Assembly: GCA_022606135.1 (NCBI GenBank)
Contig: JABYQN010000006.1
Location: forward strand, 1,860,001-1,924,000
Origin: Fomes fomentarius
Taxonomy: Eukaryota > Basidiomycota > Agaricomycetes > Polyporales > Polyporaceae
Direction of reading: 5' to 3'
DNA: 64,000 bases
The translations under genes and the position numbers were made by a program. Positions 1-12,413 of this stretch are shown one piece after another; the first letter of the stretch is position 1; the number at the start of each line of letters is the position of its first letter. Under the pieces are notes generated by a model. The model saw only the letters and a list, made by a program, of their open reading frames with translations, made no database searches and had not been told where the DNA came from.

Positions 1-1089
1 TGGATAGCAAGTACCTATGAGTGCACGTGTCTCTATAGCAAGCGTGGATGTGACGTACGGATCTGGACCACACACGAGGAACTTGATCTTCTTGCTGTCC
101 CCACCGTCCTGAGACTGTGCCTTTCCCGACGCGCCAAAAAGACTCCGCCACCAAGTTCTGTTCTCGGACCCCGTCGCACGTCTGATAGCTTCCTTGCTTA
201 TCCGACCCACGGTGAGCGCAGAGGAAGGTATTGCCGGATGTCTAGGACCCTCGAAAGAATCCACGAAGAGGGACAGCGAGAGCCTGTCAGGATGAGCCTG
301 GGAGTATGCTATAAGAGGCTGCAGCATCTCTGGCGGCGGAAGCTCTATCGGCCGACGAGACGAGTGCAACAGTGTGAAGTGAGTCTTCGTGTTGGGCGAT
401 GGTTGGCTCAACAACTCTTTGTGTAGAAGCTGATAGAAGGGTGTGATACCCGTTCCTCCTGAAATCTACTGCACCTCAGGGCATTCTCAACAATACCAGG
501 ACGGACCACGTACCATTATGACCTCGTCCCACTCGCCATCTGCCCAGGGCCACGTCTTGAGAGGTCCTCGTATTTCTATCTGGTCACCGGTTTTCTTGGA
601 ATGCAGCCACCGGCCGACTTCACCCGTTTCATACTTCTTGATCCAGAACTTCATGCAGCCTTCACTGTCCATACCTTCCAGAGGAGTAAACGGACGCTCA
701 ACCTGGATGTCGTCGTCCTTTATGTATACTGAGAATATGGGTTGCAACGCTGCCTCTTGCAAGGATGGGATGGAATGGCGGGGCACGACGAGGGTCATGA
801 GACGAGTATTTGCGTCTGGACACGGCTCGGTAAATGTTATTGTGACAGAGGTGAAATGAGTGGGAGATAGGAGCGCATCCTTTTTCGTGGGTGCTGCCCT
901 AGAAGAATTCGGCCAGAGAAGATAGGATACTACGACAGCACCACTTCCCAGTCCAAGGAGGAGAGCTGTCGAGCCCGTACTTGAAGCGGAAGAGAACTTG
1001 TTGGAGTAGAAGCGTCTTGATGAGCCGTGTCCGTGAGCAAGTATGTCATGAATGCGACGAAGAGGAGAGCGGGAGACAAGACGCAACAT
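1..1089 (-). CDS. Mitochondrial Cyc2/cytochrome b5 reductase-like FAD-NADH oxidoreductase (3' end outside window)
   Basis: Exons 1089-514, 465-59 and 14-1 (continues past the left edge); introns are 48 and 44 nt. The start at 1089 (MLRLVSRS) gives an Arg/Ser-rich amphipathic leader (about residues 1-30) followed by a glycine-rich membrane segment (about 35-52), as expected for a protein imported into and anchored in mitochondria. The FAD site RPFTPLEG, the GGTGITPFYQLL nucleotide-binding loop after the first intron and the NAD-site motif FLVCGPDP mark the ferredoxin-reductase fold used by cytochrome b5 reductases. The stretch around KKYETGEVGRWLHSKK resembles Cyc2-type proteins, which reduce haem or assist cytochrome c maturation at the inner membrane; that subtype is inference. 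It diverges from the zinc-finger gene 189 bp away. The last intron is less certain because little exon follows it. Confidence 0.75.
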
Positions 1090-1278
1090 CGCCGTTGGCG
1101 TTGAGTACCAAAAGGGGCAGGCGACTAGAGGGAGCACTACGTCAGTTATAGACGCCTACTTTGAGAGAAAGACGGACGGTGGTTGCTCTTTTTACACTAC
1201 TACTACCTCCATAATCTTCCGTCTGCTGCGCGGACTGCATTCCTACTTCCACACACTATCCTACATCTATTCGTTACC
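1090..1278. promoter_or_regulatory. Short divergent promoter
   Basis: 189 bp separate two divergent start codons (1089 on - and 1279 on +). Pyrimidine-rich tracts run toward the plus-strand ATG (ttaccATGg context). No specific operator is recognisable. Confidence 0.4.
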
Positions 1279-3368
1279 ATGGCAGACTCGCTCGAGTATC
1301 GCTTTGTATCCACCTTCGACACTAACCGCTCCGAGTTCTCTAACAGCCTTGGACCGACCCACGTCCGCTCCTTGCTCCTTCCAAATCACTTGTCCGCGCA
1401 AGCATCGCTGGGACCTTCCAGACATTCTGGACCCCCTGCCATATCTCAACATGCCTCTGGTGACCAGATCTTAATCTCCCCGTTCGAATTCTCTCTACCA
1501 TTGGTGCCCAAGGTCGGCTACAGTTCGGACCTCCAGTTGAATGCGGCTCCTGCACAATTCAGGGTACCAGTCGCGTCTCAATCAAGACATCCTCAAGACT
1601 TCTACACGAACGGAGTCCCGCCAATAACGACAAGCATTTCTGTACCTGTCTCAGCCCTTGTCAACTCGCCAGCCTCTACACCCATCCTGTGCGGCTGCTC
1701 TTCTGGACATCACGAGGAAGCTGATCAAACAAGTACCCTCGCTGCGTTACCCATCCCTGAAGATGCTCAGAAAGTTGCCAGTTCTGCACTATCACTCCAG
1801 GATTTCTGTCAGGTACCCTCTTCCACTGGTATCGACGAATCCAGCGTTGCACCACCCGTGGTGGATTGTCCTAGTCCAGATCCATCGAGGCTTCAGTCTG
1901 CTTCCGCTCCTGCACCCAGCATCTGCAATACAAGCGCATACTCCGCATGCCCGTCCGCGGAGTTCTCGGCACCAGCCTGGAGCCCTCCTTCGTCCATACC
2001 ATCCTTATCGTGTGGTAGTCTCTCTGGCTCTGAAGGCAACTACCTCCTGTCCCCCTCGTCAAGGAAACTCTCTTTCAGCGACTTCTTACGACTCTCCCTC
2101 AGTCCTACCCATAAGCCCTTGGATTGCGACCTCATATCCGCCTCCCCTTCTCCACTTCCACTGGGCATATTTGCAGACATCAATATGCGCGAATGCGCAC
2201 TGGACACGACAACCCTTCCACTATGCGTCAACCCCGCAGATATCATGTCTGATAGTCTCAGAGTTTCCTCGCCTAGCACGGATTGGTCTGCAAGTCCGGA
2301 ACCTGAACCTAGCCCTATCTCTGCTCAACGCACCCCGACTCTGGACGCCAGTGTAGCCAATGCATGCGCGCCCGGCTACAGTACAGACTTCCCGGACGGG
2401 GCTCTTGTTGACCTAGAGTTCCTTGACGAAGCCATCTCTGCCATTGTGACGGTCCTAAAGTCTTCTATCGGCGAAGCAGAGCCGTCAGGCAACGACAATA
2501 CAGAGAATGCCCTATCACCCGATACGTTTGTCCACAAGCCCTGTGAGGTCCTCGCCCCCCAGCCCTTGTACGCTCAGCGTGAACAGCTCTTCGGCGACAA
2601 TCTTGGAATGTTTCCTGGTCTATCTGCTGTTCCCACTCCGGCCCCTGGTGCTCCTGGTTCTAGCTCTGATCCCGGCAAGAGGATGCCTCTAGCAGAGCTT
2701 CACTTGCCACAGTCTCAGTACAGCGGACCATCCTACCCTGCTCAGTACCCACTGACAGAATACCCACAACTCGACGCTTACACCTTCCCGGCCCATGTTC
2801 CGGCGCCGGCTGTGGAACCTTCCAGTCCGGTTTTGAACGCGCACGCCGGTATTTCGCTGGAGGAGCTCAGGCGACGTGCGACAGACCACCGTCAGCGGAG
2901 TGGCGGCGCGGAGCTGGACAAGACCTTCTTGCAGTGCTTTGCCGGGCGGCTCAGTGCGCGGGGAGAGCTGTTGGACGATTACCGGTGCTATGTCATCGGG
3001 TGCGAGCAGCGGAACAAACGGCGAGACCACATCTTGGTGCATGTCGGCTCCCACGTGGAGCACCGGCCGTGGGCGTGTCGACACTGGTGCGATTTCGCAT
3101 CTTGACGCGTTTCATACAAGTAGAGAAGTAACTGACCGTCTTGGACAGCGGCATGAAGTTTCTACGCAAGAACGAGTGCAAGCGGCACGAGTCTAGCCAC
3201 GAGGGTCGGAAGCCGTACTCGTGTGAGATCTGCGCGCCGTTCCAGGACAGAAGCTTTGTGCGCCAGGATCTCCTCAAGAGACACTTGAGAGTCGCACATG
3301 GGCTTCACGACACGGGGCGGAAGAAGAAGGGAGTTGCCAAGAAAGATCAAGGAGAGTGCTGGCCATAA
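1279..3368 (+). CDS. C2H2 zinc-finger transcription factor
   Basis: Exons 1279-3086 and 3149-3368 (62-nt intron, phase 2). The first ~530 residues are Ser/Pro-rich, low in complexity and probably disordered, as in fungal regulators. The C-terminus has three consecutive zinc fingers. The first is irregular, starting YRCYVIGCEQ and ending in paired His (HVGSH). The second is created only by splicing: CRHC with HESSH, spacing C-x2-C-x12-H-x3-H. The third is CEIC...DLLKRHLRVAH with a longer C-to-H spacing. A basic tail follows (GRKKKGVAKK). The intact second finger across the junction is strong support for the model. The protein is expected to be nuclear and DNA-binding; the target is unknown. 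I cannot assign it to a named orthologue. Confidence 0.8.
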
Positions 3369-3649
3369 AGCGCACAGGCGTTGGGACACGCGCTCTCTGA
3401 ACTCGGTAGATTGTACATGAATATTCTAGAGACACTAGAGCTACGAACCACATATCACGTACACATGCCTGACTAGTGTTCATATAGAAGATATCAACAA
3501 TGATGCTTTGCGGTGATAGCCACTTGCGAGATGGTGAAAGAATATCGTACACGCTTGATCGACCGGAGTTGAGAGAACAATGTCAGAGCGACGATATGCG
3601 CACGGGATCGATGAGATACTCACTAGTAATCTTTTCCAGCGAACAGAAG
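3369..3649. other. Convergent 3' intergenic stretch
   Basis: About 280 bp between the stop codons of the zinc-finger gene (+) and the Spd1/Dif1-like gene (-). No coding potential or structured element seen. Confidence 0.5.
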
Positions 3650-4330
3650 TCAGAGCTTTAGATCCGGGACACCTCCAGACCCGCCGAAGCTCTCGCTCCA
3701 ATCGTCCTCTTCGGTGATCTTCGCCACCGTCGGAGTAGGCTTGACGTTCGACACCTCGTGCGAGAAGCGGAACATGCTCGCAGGAAGGGATTGTACTCCA
3801 CGGCTCGCGCTCCGCCTCAAAGGCTTGATCTCCCGCTTGGCCTTTTCTTCTTGGAGCTTCGCAGCCTCGCGTTTAACACGGATCGCCGACGCGCTTGCTG
3901 CATCATCCTCGTCGTCCAGGTCCAAGTCGATATCATCGTTGGCGTCAAGCGGTTCAGCGTCGACGTCGCTGTCGTCATCCGGTTCGACGCGCTTGGCGCG
4001 CTGTTGAGGAGAGGAAGGGACGGAAGAAGACCCCTTCTTGTTCTTGGAGAAAATCTCGCGCATGGCATCGTTTGAGGAGATGAAGGAGGGCGTTTGGGTG
4101 AAAGGGAGGCGTTTGTTCGCGGAGAAGGGGTCGACGGGGACAGAGACGGTGCGCTGGAAGCCCTCGGTCACACCTATGGTGGAGGTTGGCAGGTGGACGC
4201 GTCAGAGTGCGTCGAATTGACAGGAGGAGGATGGGGGAACAGCGGGGTAAGACAAAGACGTACTCTTTCTTACGCGCGGGCCGACGTTGCGGAGCTGAGC
4301 GCGAGTGTCCTCATCAATGCTTGAAAGCAT
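3650..4330 (-). CDS. Small acidic protein, Spd1/Dif1-like ribonucleotide reductase inhibitor candidate
   Basis: Exons 4330-4264 and 4173-3650 (90-nt intron), 196 aa, start MLSSIDED. Splicing joins NVGPRVRK to SVTEGFQR, producing a motif of the type VGxRVRKxVxxGY found in the fungal RNR-inhibitor/importer family (S. pombe Spd1, S. cerevisiae Dif1). Members bind the small ribonucleotide reductase subunit and control its location or activity. A poly-Asp/Glu stretch (about 85-115), a basic Lys/Arg segment (about 120-145) and a C-terminal EEDDWSES follow. Much of the protein looks disordered, as is usual for this family. The family call rests on one short motif, so it is tentative; an unrelated nuclear protein is possible. 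Confidence 0.5.
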
Positions 4331-4799
4331 GTATCAGCATGTTTGATACGTATGCATGCAAAAGGCATACTAGTTGAAGGACTGAGTCCGCTCCGGAGCT
4401 GCAGCGTTGGTTGCCTAGTATATTATGGGTTCAAACAGTATTAGAAGGCAGTCGCACGTGAGGCGGGACGTACTGACCATTTCGAAGTGAAAGAGAGAGC
4501 AGAGCAAGCGCAGTAGATGGCGCGGAGAGTGTATGGACAAGAGTAGGGTTATAGACGAGTGCCACTGGCAGAGCTGCTGCGCTGCAGCACGTTTGCGCGT
4601 GACCGTGAAGGACACGTGAGAGCAACCTTGACTCTTGAGCCACCGCTCTGAGCTCACGGTGAGTCGGTGACGCTCCCAGAAGCCTCCGCACCATCTTCCC
4701 TGTCCTCTCTGTTGAGTTCGGCGAGACCTTTCCTAACTATCCTTTCCTCCACCTTCTTGCTGGCGCAACGTGTCGGCACCGTCGCCAAGTCAATACGCC
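4331..4799. promoter_or_regulatory. Divergent promoter with probable 5'-UTR intron of NPC1
   Basis: Lies between divergent starts. On the plus strand a consensus donor (ctcacg|gtgagt) sits near 4660, a branch-like ctaac near 4733 is followed by a pyrimidine tract, and an AG occurs at about 4787, just before the NPC1 ATG at 4800. All three frames upstream of that donor contain stops, so this is read as a non-coding leader intron. Confidence 0.4.
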
Positions 4800-7700
4800 A
4801 TGGAGGTCATGAGTCCGGACACCAGTGTTCGGAATGAGGGCCGTTGTGCCATGCGCGGTTCTTGTGGACCCAAGGTCATCTTCGGCAAACCCTTGCCATG
4901 TCCATATAATGGACCGCCCTCCGAGGTACGTTCAATTTCCTGGAACAATAGTCTTGGGACTCACCTGATGAGAATATAGGATGACGTCGACCGGGAGCTC
5001 CTCACGACCCTTTGCGGAGACGAGTTCGCCCAAGGACCTACCTGCTGTACAACAGGCCAGTTGGAGACCCTGCGAGACAACCTCGGGATTGCCGAGAACC
5101 TCATCTCATCGTGCCCCGCCTGTCGAAACAACTTCCGCAAGTTCTGGTGTTCATTCACCTGCTCACCGCACCAGGCCGACTTCATCAACATCACTTCTAC
5201 CCAGAGGTCGTCGACGGACCAGACAGCGGTGGGGACGGTAGATTTTTTTGTGTCGGAGGAGTTTGGGGAAGGGTTCTTCAATAGCTGCAAGGACATCAAG
5301 ATGGGTGCTACCAACGGGTATGCCATGGATCTCCTGGGCGGCGGGGCGAAGGACTACCACGGGTTCCTAACTTTCATGGGCGAGGAGAAGGACATGGGCA
5401 GTCCGTTCACCATCAACTTTCCTCCGACTCCCACACAAGAGTTCTCCTCGCTAAATGTGACTGCACGAAACTGTTACGACAGCGACCTGGGGAGCAAGTG
5501 CACATGCATAGATTGCGAACAGGTATGCCAAGCATTACCAGAGATACCCCCACCTAATGCCGAACCGACATGTCGTGTCGGGTCTGTCACATGCCTCTCA
5601 TTCGTCCTCCTCATCACATATGGCCTCGCCGTCATCTCCTTCATTCTCGGGTACGGCCTTCAAGTGACGCTTCGCAGACGACGAGAGAAATCCTATGAGC
5701 GTGTGGCACTTTCTACCGATACAGACTCGCAGCATCTCATCTCCCCCCGGTCACGTACGCGCGGGCTTGTGGGGGCTTCTTCCCTTGCGCCTTACACTGA
5801 TGGTGAAGACTCAACAGGAACACAGTCCGAGTCGCGCCGTCTCGGACGCGGAGCGTCTCTCCTTGATCCCATAGAGACAGTGCAGCCTCGTCATTACAGG
5901 CTCAACAACGTCCTCCGGCGCATCTTCTACAAACTAGGTCTTTTCGCGTCCACGTATCCTTGGCTCAACTTTGCGCTCGTGTTCGCAATCGTCGGTTTGC
6001 TAAACCTGGGATGGAAGTCGTTCGAGGTGGAGACCGACCCCGTCCGCCTCTGGGTCGCGCCAGACTCTGAGAGCAAGATCCAGAAGGAGTTTTTCGACGA
6101 GCACTTTGGACCATTCTACCGAGTCGAGCAGATATTCGTCACCTCGAACAACGGATCGTCTCCGGACGACAAGGAGCTAGTGCTCTCTTGGGAGCATCTT
6201 CAGTACTGGGCTGACGTCGAAGACGACATTCGCAGGCTTGAGTCCTCGAATGGATACACGCTTGAAGACGTGTGTCTCAAGCCCGCTGGCCCCGATGGGG
6301 CTTGCGTGGTGCAGTCTGTCATGGCCTGGTTCGGGAATGACCTATATTCCTACGATCCCGACACATGGGCTCCCCATCTGCTCAGGTGCGCCGAGCAGCC
6401 GGTCAACTGTCTGCCAGACTTCCAGCAGCCGCTCGCGCCGCAGATGGTCCTTGGCAAGGTTCCGGAGAACCTAGACGGAAAGAAAAATTATCTCGACGCG
6501 AAGGCATTAGTGATTACATACGTGGTCCCAGACTCACTGGATACTGCAGAGCAGGCGAAGGCTATGGATTGGGAGTACGCTCTACGCGCCTACCTTGAAG
6601 ACCTCAGCGACAAGGCACCACAGGAGGTCGGATTAGAGATTGCCTGGTCTACAGGCATATCTCTCGAGGAAGAGATCAACAAGAGCACGAACACGGATAT
6701 CAACATTGTCGTCCTCTCCTATGTCGCGATGTTCTTCTATGTTGCGCTCACCCTCGGTAACGGCTCAGGCTTCCGTGATGAGGAGGGCTTGTGGGCATGT
6801 CTCTCGCAGTGGGTGACGAACTTCCCCAAATTCTTTGTCCAGACATCCGCATCATCTACCCTCTCCCTAGACTCCCGTCTTGCTCCCACCGTCTTCCCGC
6901 GCCTTCCACGAGGCCTGTTTGTCGGTTCGAAGTTCACGCTCGGCCTTTTCGGAATCGCGCTTGTCATCCTATCTGTCTCGTCCTCCGTTGGGCTCTTCTC
7001 TTTCCTCGGCGTCAAATGTACTCTCATCATCGCAGAGGTTATTCCCTTCCTCGTCCTTGCTGTCGGCGTCGACAATGTCTTCATCCTCGTACACGAACTG
7101 GATAGGCAAAACCTCCTGCATGGCCCGAACGCAAGTTCGTCCGTCGCGCCTACCTGGGCTACATATTCGGATACACCGATGAGCCCTACCCAGCGGACGC
7201 GCTCTGGGTTCGAGTCGCAGTTCGACCACGAGCGCGATGAGTCGCTCGATGCAGGCTCGACTCCGCAATACCTCAGTGCGGAGGAGCGTGTTGCCAGGAC
7301 GCTTGCGAAGATGGGCCCCTCAATTTTGTTGAGCACGGTCACGGAGACGACAGCGTTCGCGCTTGGTGCGCTCGTTCCTATGCCGGCCGTGCGCAACTTT
7401 GCGCTGTATGCGGCAGGAAGCGTCTTCCTGAATGCAGTGCTGCAGATGACGGTGTTTGTCAGTGCACTTATTGTCGACTTGAGGCGCGTAGAGGTGCGTG
7501 TTGAGCATCGTATGAAACCGAGGTGACTAACGGTGCATGCTTTAGGCGAATCGTGTGGACTGTTTCCCATGTGCACGCCTTCCCCCTCGTATTGCATTAC
7601 TTGAAGCGCCTCCGACGGGCAGTGGCCTTAGCTTCCTTGCTCGTGTTATCCGGAAGTACTATGCGCCACTGCTACTGAAGCCGCTTGTCAAGGGTGTCGT

Positions 7701-9318
7701 GCTCCTCACGTTTGGTGGAATGCTTGTCGCGTCAGTGATCTCAATCCAGCATATCAAACTTGGATTCGGTGAGCACTAGTGCACCTCGTCTTGAACATCA
7801 GACATTTCTGACAAGATGGATAGACCAACGCCTGGCCTTCCCGTCGGAGTCGTACCTGATTCCTTACTTCGACAGTGTCGACGCATACCTCGACATTGGT
7901 CCGCCCGTGTACTTCGTCGTCCACGGGGTCGATGTTGCACACCGTCCGGGTCAACAGGAGCTCTGCGGTCGTTTCACTACATGCGATCCTTTATCTATTG
8001 CGAGCTCTCTCGAGCTCGAGCGCGGCCGCCCTGAAGTATCGTATATCTCTCAGCCCGCAGCGTCGTGGATTGACGACTTTTTCAACTGGCTCGACCCGAA
8101 CAAGGACAAGTGTTGCCGCATCCGGAATAACGACCCTTCGACGTTCTGCGGCTCAGGTGAGTCACCACGGCGCTGTCACATATGCTACAAGGACCACGAT
8201 CCGGCATGGAACATCACGATGCGCGGCCTGCCCGAGGGCGACGAGTTCATGACGTACCTTCGCCAGTGGCTCATCTCACCCACCAACGAGGACTGCCCGC
8301 TTGCAGGCAAGGCATCATTCGGAGACGCACTGGCGCTGTCTGAGGATGGCATGGAGGTCGTCGCGTCTCACTTCCGCACGTTCCACAGCCCACTCAAGTC
8401 CCAGGCCGATTTCATCAACTCGTTCGCCGCTGCTCGCCGTGTGGCGGACGACCTGGCCGCCAGCACCGGCGCGAGCGTGTTCCCGTACTCGCTGCACTAC
8501 GTCTTCTTCGATCAGTTCGCGCACATCGTCCCCATCACGGAGCAGATCCTGGGCCTGGGGCTTGCTGCGGTCCTCCTCGTCACTGCCCTACTCCTTGGGT
8601 CCTGGCGCACGGGCACGATCGTCACGAGCGTTGTTGCACTCACGGTCGTGACAGTCATGGGTGTCATGGGCGTGTGGGGCATCGACTTGAACGCGATCAG
8701 CTTGGTGAACCTCGTCATCTCGCTCGGTATCGCGGTCGAATTCTGTGCACATGTCGCAAGGGCATTCATGAGCGCTGGATCCGGACTACCTGTGGACCAC
8801 CCTGCAGGACAAAAGGAACGCGACGAGCGAATGTGGATCGCGTTGGTGGACGTGGGACCGTCGGTGGGTAATCCCGGTGCCTCTCATTAGGAAGCAGTGC
8901 CCCTGACATTGGTTTCGTTCCAGGTCCTGTCTGGTATCACATTCACAAAGCTCATCGGGATGTGCGTGCTTGCCCTGACGCGTTCAAAGTTCCTGGAGGT
9001 GGGTCCGTCCGGTTCCCTTGTTACAAGCACAACTCACACTAGTGTTCCTAGATCTACTACTTCCGCATGTGGATCACACTCATTATCTCCGGCGCACTGC
9101 ATGGGTTGGTCCTTTTGCCGGTGATCCTCAGTCTTGCTGGGGGCTCTGGCTTCCCACAGCAAGAGGCTGACGAGGAGTGGATGTCTCACGCAATCCGAAA
9201 TGATTATGAGTACACGTGAGTCTCTTCGTCCCGTCTCCTAGCAAGAACACATAACTGAGGAATCGTCCCTGCATCAAGGCCTTTCCTAGCGGATGACGAT
9301 TCTGCCATGAGCGACTGA
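4800..9318 (+). CDS. NPC1: NPC1/Ncr1-type vacuolar sterol transporter
   Basis: Exons 4800-4925, 4980-7493, 7546-7768, 7824-8863, 8924-8998, 9052-9215 and 9279-9318; 1393 aa, in frame throughout. The Cys-rich N-terminal sterol-binding domain (GRCAMRGSCG, CCTTGQLETLR, CPACRNNFRKFWCSFTCSP) is followed by a luminal domain, then a sterol-sensing domain (about 650-850: FTLGLFGIALVILSVSSSVG; VGVDNVFILVHELDRQN). A second RND-type membrane block (about 1180-1340) follows. NPC1 proteins move sterol out of the late endosome/vacuole lumen. The third intron is fixed by frame: only the acceptor before the codon for D in KLGFDQRLAFPSES restores the conserved sequence. Odd point: no signal peptide is visible; an in-frame stop lies at 4734 and the first ATG is immediately before the N-terminal domain. 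Confidence 0.93.
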
Positions 9319-9487
9319 CCCTATCTCACTAGATCATATGTACATTTAGCATAGCGCATCGATATACTGGACAATTTTTTGGTATGACATTTTGCGTAGG
9401 GAACACGAGCACGCCGAAACAGAGCATATAGACCAGTGGTTCGAAGGGATTGTAAAAATCATCGCGCGAAGTGAAAATGTCAGTCGA

Positions 9488-10399
9488 CTAATCCTTGGGA
9501 GACCTCGACCTACTGTCTCGGATGTCGTCACGACTGTAGCTTCTACGGCCTCGACTATGGGAGTGTGAGCGACTTCTGCTGCGGGAATACGCAGAAGACG
9601 AGTAGTACGAGCGAGAGCGTGAGCGTGAACGAGGCGTGAGGGAGCGCGTCCGCGAGCGGCTGGATGCCACAGAGTAGCTCCCCGAGCGACCATGATAGCC
9701 TGGGCCTCCGCGCTCATAGCTTGGTGAGCGTCTTCTCGGTCCAAGACGGTCTCCTACACGGCGGATGGGAGACCGAGACCGAGTGCGCGAACGAGAGTAG
9801 CGGCGGTACGTGTCGCGAGGCGGAGGTCGGCGGCCTGGTGGTGGCGGTCGTCGGTAGCTATCATTAAAGCGCGGTTCGTAGCCCCGACGACCGCCACGAG
9901 GTGGCGGAGAGCGCGAACGCGAGACCGAACGCGAGGGGGACTTGCGGCCGTAACGTGTTGCACGGGGCGGAGGTCGGGGAGAGCGTGAACGGGAACGGGA
10001 ACGAGAGCGCACGGGGAGTTCAGAGAGTTCGCACTTGACGATCGCGCCGTCAAGTTGGCCTCCGTTCATGTGCGAAACGGCCTTCTGTGCAGCCAGGGGG
10101 TTGCTGAACTCGAGGGCTGCCTTGCCTCTGTTTTGGCCGGCTGTGACGACGTGGTATTAGGATGTCTTGGATGGTTGTTACATATCCATGTACTCACATT
10201 TACCGTATAACGGAAGGTCAATCTTCAGTATGTCTCCGTAGAAACCAAATATCGTTTGTAGGTGGGTCTCGGCAACGCTGCGGGTGAGGTTCGTTACGAC
10301 GACTACTTTTGCGTTGGATTTTGGGGGTGAGCCATTGTCCATGTCGACATCTTCGTCCCGAAGCGGATGCGGAGATAGAGACCGTCCTCTGGTAGACAT
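9488..10399 (-). CDS. RRM plus RS-domain splicing factor, RNPS1-like
   Basis: Exons 10399-10198 and 10140-9488 (57-nt intron), 284 aa. One RRM (about 28-105): RNP2-like VVVVTNL, LPLYGKSGQNRG, RNP1-like GKAALEF, and MNGGQLDGAIVKCEL at the end. It is followed by a long Arg/Ser domain with many RSRSRS and GYRR/PPRG stretches. This RRM-then-RS layout with the sentence-like AVSHMNGGQLDGA fits RNPS1, the exon-junction and splicing-activator protein; other SR-family proteins remain possible. Nuclear. It diverges from DPH1 with 216 bp between the starts. Confidence 0.8.
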
Positions 10400-10615
10400 T
10401 TGGCGCGAATGAGAGGAGGGGAAGGGAGCAAGGTTGGAGGGGCACTGGCAGCAGCCTGAGAATGATTGTGCAGAGTCACACCCAGGCGCGTCACTTTCAT
10501 GTCACGCTTTTTTGTCAGCGCCCGATGAGTGGAGGGCTTCTGAGTTGTCCGAGTGTGGCCATGAGTATCGGAGATCTTGACCCAATACTTCCATCTCGCA
10601 ACACAGTTGCTCACT
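10400..10615. promoter_or_regulatory. Short divergent promoter (RNPS1-like / DPH1)
   Basis: 216 bp between divergent start codons at 10399 (-) and 10616 (+). No specific element recognised. Confidence 0.4.
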
Positions 10616-12413
10616 ATGCCGGAGGCAGGTCCCTCCACAGCTTCCATAGCGAAGGATGCAGCAAAGCCGCGCAAGAGATTCGTAGGAAGCAAGTCTGCAA
10701 AACCATCCAAGCCCGGCTCTTCTCCTCTGGTCGCAAACCAGATTCCACCAGACATTCTCAACGACGCCCAGTTGAATGCAGCTATCAAACAGCTTCCGTC
10801 GAACTACTCTTTCGAAATACATAAGACCATACATCATGTGCGCAAGAACCAAGCGAAGATGGTCGCACTCCAGATGCCGGAGGGTCTGCAAATGTTCGCA
10901 TGCACTATCGCAGACATCATCGAGCGGTGCGGTTTACGACGTTCTTGAAAGGCCAAACGTTTACTGATGAATGGGAAGACCAGGTTTACGAGTGCCCTCA
11001 CTGTGATAATGGGTGATGTCACATACGGTGCTTGCTGTATAGACGACTACACAGCTGTCGCTCTCGGATGCGACATGCTTGTGCACTATGGGCACAGTTG
11101 TCTGGGTACGCGTCTATCTTCATGTATCGAGCACATAATATCTTATCCATTGATTTCAGTTCCGATTGACCAGACGACAATCAAGACGCTCTATGTTTTC
11201 GTGGAGATTGCGATCGATTCCTCGCATCTGATACAAACTATACGACTCAACTTCCCGAACGACAGGCAGCGGTTCCACGAGTCTTTGCTAGACTCCGAAG
11301 AACAGCGCGCCCAAATCCCAGCTGGGCAGCTTCTCAGTGGCGGCGGTCACCTACGCATAGAAGGACCACAATCGGAGGGAGACGAAACCGCTCCTTCTGA
11401 AGATACCGATGTCGATATCTTAAGCTCCCATCCTAATGGCTCAAAACCTCATGAGCTTACTCGTCTGGCATTAGTATCGACCATTCAGTTTGTATCGGCC
11501 CTATCCAATTTAAAGGACGAGCTATCGGTCGAATGCCCTGGTTGGGAAGTACTCAATCTCCCTGTTGGGTTGATCGAGGGTCCAACAGGAGAATCAGAGG
11601 CAAACGGTGCTGTCGGGAAACCCCAGTTGTGGACCGGCAAGTACGACGTCACCATCCCGCGATCCAAACCATTGTCTCCAGGAGAAATACTGGGCTGTAC
11701 TGCTCCTCAACTCGACGATGTCGACGCGCTATTGTCCGTAAGGCTGTGCTACCAGTGCAATTCATATGCTAACCCAGTGTGTACCCCACAGATATCTCGG
11801 AGACGGTCGTTTCCATCTCGAGTCCATCATGATCGCAAACCCCACGGTGCCAGCATTCCGCTACGATCCCTATTCCAAGAAGTTCACTCGAGAACGCTAC
11901 GACCACATAGAGATGCGTACAGCGCGCGATGAAGCCGTCCAGAAAGCACGACGCAGTATCACGTCATATCCGTCTCACTCTCCGTCCTCCTCACCTTCGT
12001 CCGAGCCACCGTTGTGGGGTGTCGTCCTCGGGACTCTCGGTCGCCAAGGTAGCTTCAAGCAGCTTCGCGCCATCACTCACCAGCTTACGGGCGCTGTGAA
12101 TCCTGTCCCGTACATGCCAATCCTGCTGTCTGAGCTTTCTCCCGCAAAGCTCGCCCTCTTCAATCCGCATATAGCCGCGTTCGTGCAGACGTCTTGTCCA
12201 CGTCTGTCGATAGACTGGGGCTATGCATTCGAGCGGCCGCTGCTGAGCCCGTACGAGACGGCAGTGGCGGTGGGCAAGGCCGTGGGGTGGATGGCCGATG
12301 GCGAGGGTGAAGAAGGGGGCAAGGAAAGGGCGAAGAAGGGTGGGGTATACCCAATGGATTTCTATTCCGCTGGAAGTCCGTGGGCCGTGGCGAGGGCGAA
12401 GGCCGTGTACTGA
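10616..12413 (+). CDS. DPH1: 2-(3-amino-3-carboxypropyl)histidine synthase subunit 1 (diphthamide synthesis)
   Basis: Exons 10616-10926, 10984-11105, 11160-11733 and 11792-12413; 542 aa. Dph1 with Dph2 forms the radical-SAM-like [4Fe-4S] enzyme that starts diphthamide synthesis on elongation factor 2. Diagnostic stretches are [91 protein letters not shown] and LSIDWGYAF. The three cluster-ligand cysteines are those in GACC, GHSC and [11 protein letters not shown]. The third donor is unusual (GTCCGT), but only it gives the conserved [14 protein letters not shown]. Cytosolic. DPH6, which ends the same pathway, lies at 32.9-35.3 kb. Confidence 0.93.
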
